Source: Hyphomicrobiaceae bacterium
GTDB lineage: Bacteria > Pseudomonadota > Alphaproteobacteria > Rhizobiales > MH13
DNA: 5,212 nucleotides
Direction: 5' to 3'
Assembly: GCA_020442235.1 (NCBI GenBank)
Contig: JAGRKQ010000109.1
Span: forward strand, 1-5,212
Positions 4,768-5,212 of this stretch are shown piece by piece (position 1 is the first letter of the stretch; every line of letters begins with the position of its first letter). Position numbers and translations under genes: made by a program. The notes under the pieces are model-generated. The model was not told where the DNA came from. It made no database searches and saw nothing but the letters and a program-made list of their open reading frames with translations.

Positions 4768-4797
4768 CGCCCCGACTGACCTTCTGCCGGTGTTTCG

Positions 4798-5212
4798 ATG
4801 CTTGAAAAGACTTTCTCCCCCGCCGACGTGGAAAACCGCGTGTTCGAGGCCTGGATGCAGGCCGGAGCCTTCAAGGCCGGTGCCGGCGCACGGGGCGGCA
4901 AGCCCTATACGATTGTCATTCCGCCGCCGAACGTCACCGGTTCGCTGCATATGGGCCACGCGCTCAACAACACGCTTCAGGATGTTCTGATCCGCTTCGA
5001 GCGCATGCGCGGGCGCGATGTGCTGTGGCAGCCGGGAACGGATCATGCCGGCATCGCCACCCAGATGGTGGTGGAGCGCCAGATGGCGGCGCGCGGCGAG
5101 CCCGACCGGCGCGACATCGGACGCGAAGCCTTTCTCGACAAGGTCTGGACCTGGAAGGCTGAATCCGGCGGCACCATCGTCAACCAGCTGAAGCGCCTCG
5201 GCGCCTCCTGCG
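4798..5212 (+). CDS. valS: Valine-tRNA ligase, N-terminal part (3' end outside the window)
   Basis: Translation from ATG 4798 gives 138 residues running off the right edge. The enzyme is a cytoplasmic class I aminoacyl-tRNA synthetase that charges tRNA-Val with valine. Diagnostic features are [16 protein letters not shown] (42-57), which holds the HIGH-type ATP-binding motif as HMGH (51-54), and [13 protein letters not shown] (77-89), the conserved class Ia segment typical of ValRS. The N-terminus [19 protein letters not shown] also fits the family. The start is well bounded, since an in-frame TGA lies at 4777-4779 and no other start follows it. The Shine-Dalgarno sequence is poor. Full-length enzymes have about 900 residues or more, so only the first part of the catalytic domain is present here. 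The gene probably has its own promoter downstream of popZ. Confidence 0.96.
   Translation, partial: MLEKTFSPADVENRVFEAWMQAGAFKAGAGARGGKPYTIVIPPPNVTGSLHMGHALNNTLQDVLIRFERMRGRDVLWQPGTDHAGIATQMVVERQMAARGEPDRRDIGREAFLDKVWTWKAESGGTIVNQLKRLGASC

Overview
The window looks like a chromosomal segment of an alphaproteobacterium, most likely in the Hyphomicrobiales (Rhizobiales). The evidence is a GC-rich sequence (roughly 60-65% by eye, not counted), a PopZ polar-organiser gene, alphaproteobacterial-style promoters (CTTGAC-like -35 elements), CtrA-type TTAA-N7-TTAA boxes and GANTC sites. The gene order is PCMT-family methyltransferase, tolC, popZ, valS. From general knowledge this order is common in that group. 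The genus cannot be named from this sequence.

Layout. Positions 1-642 hold the 3' part of an unrecognised plus-strand gene that is open to the left edge. Positions 643-805 are intergenic and carry an 18-bp tandem repeat that decays into imperfect copies. A tRNA-Asn(GTT) gene lies on the minus strand (806-881) with a candidate promoter behind it. A small basic membrane protein (945-1193, plus) contains a perfect 18-bp palindrome in its coding sequence. A tRNA-Cys(GCA) gene lies on the minus strand (1261-1334), also with a candidate promoter. The 194-bp gap 1335-1528 holds a GANTC site abutting a full CtrA-type box, ahead of a PCMT-family methyltransferase (1529-2188). The 218-bp gap 2189-2406 holds an inverted repeat, a second CtrA-type box and a leader hairpin ahead of tolC (2407-3807). 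A 139-bp gap with a GANTC site and a strong ribosome binding site precedes popZ (3947-4678). A candidate sigma-70 promoter precedes valS, whose first 138 codons (4798-5212) reach the right edge. No gene-free stretch exceeds 300 bases.

How the genes relate. TolC is the outer-membrane exit duct for tripartite efflux and type I secretion. PopZ is the cell-pole scaffold that anchors the chromosome. ValS is housekeeping translation. The methyltransferase belongs by fold to the protein-L-isoaspartate repair family but lacks that family's usual substrate-site motifs. Each gene seems to have its own upstream region, so this is a conserved neighbourhood rather than one tight operon. The shared thread is possible cell-cycle control through CtrA boxes and GANTC sites. 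That is inference from motifs.

I see no CRISPR array, insertion sequence, toxin-antitoxin pair, defence system or other clearly novel system. The most distinctive points are the two CtrA-type boxes, the divergent PCMT-like enzyme, the decaying 18-bp repeats beside tRNA-Asn and the unrecognised first gene.
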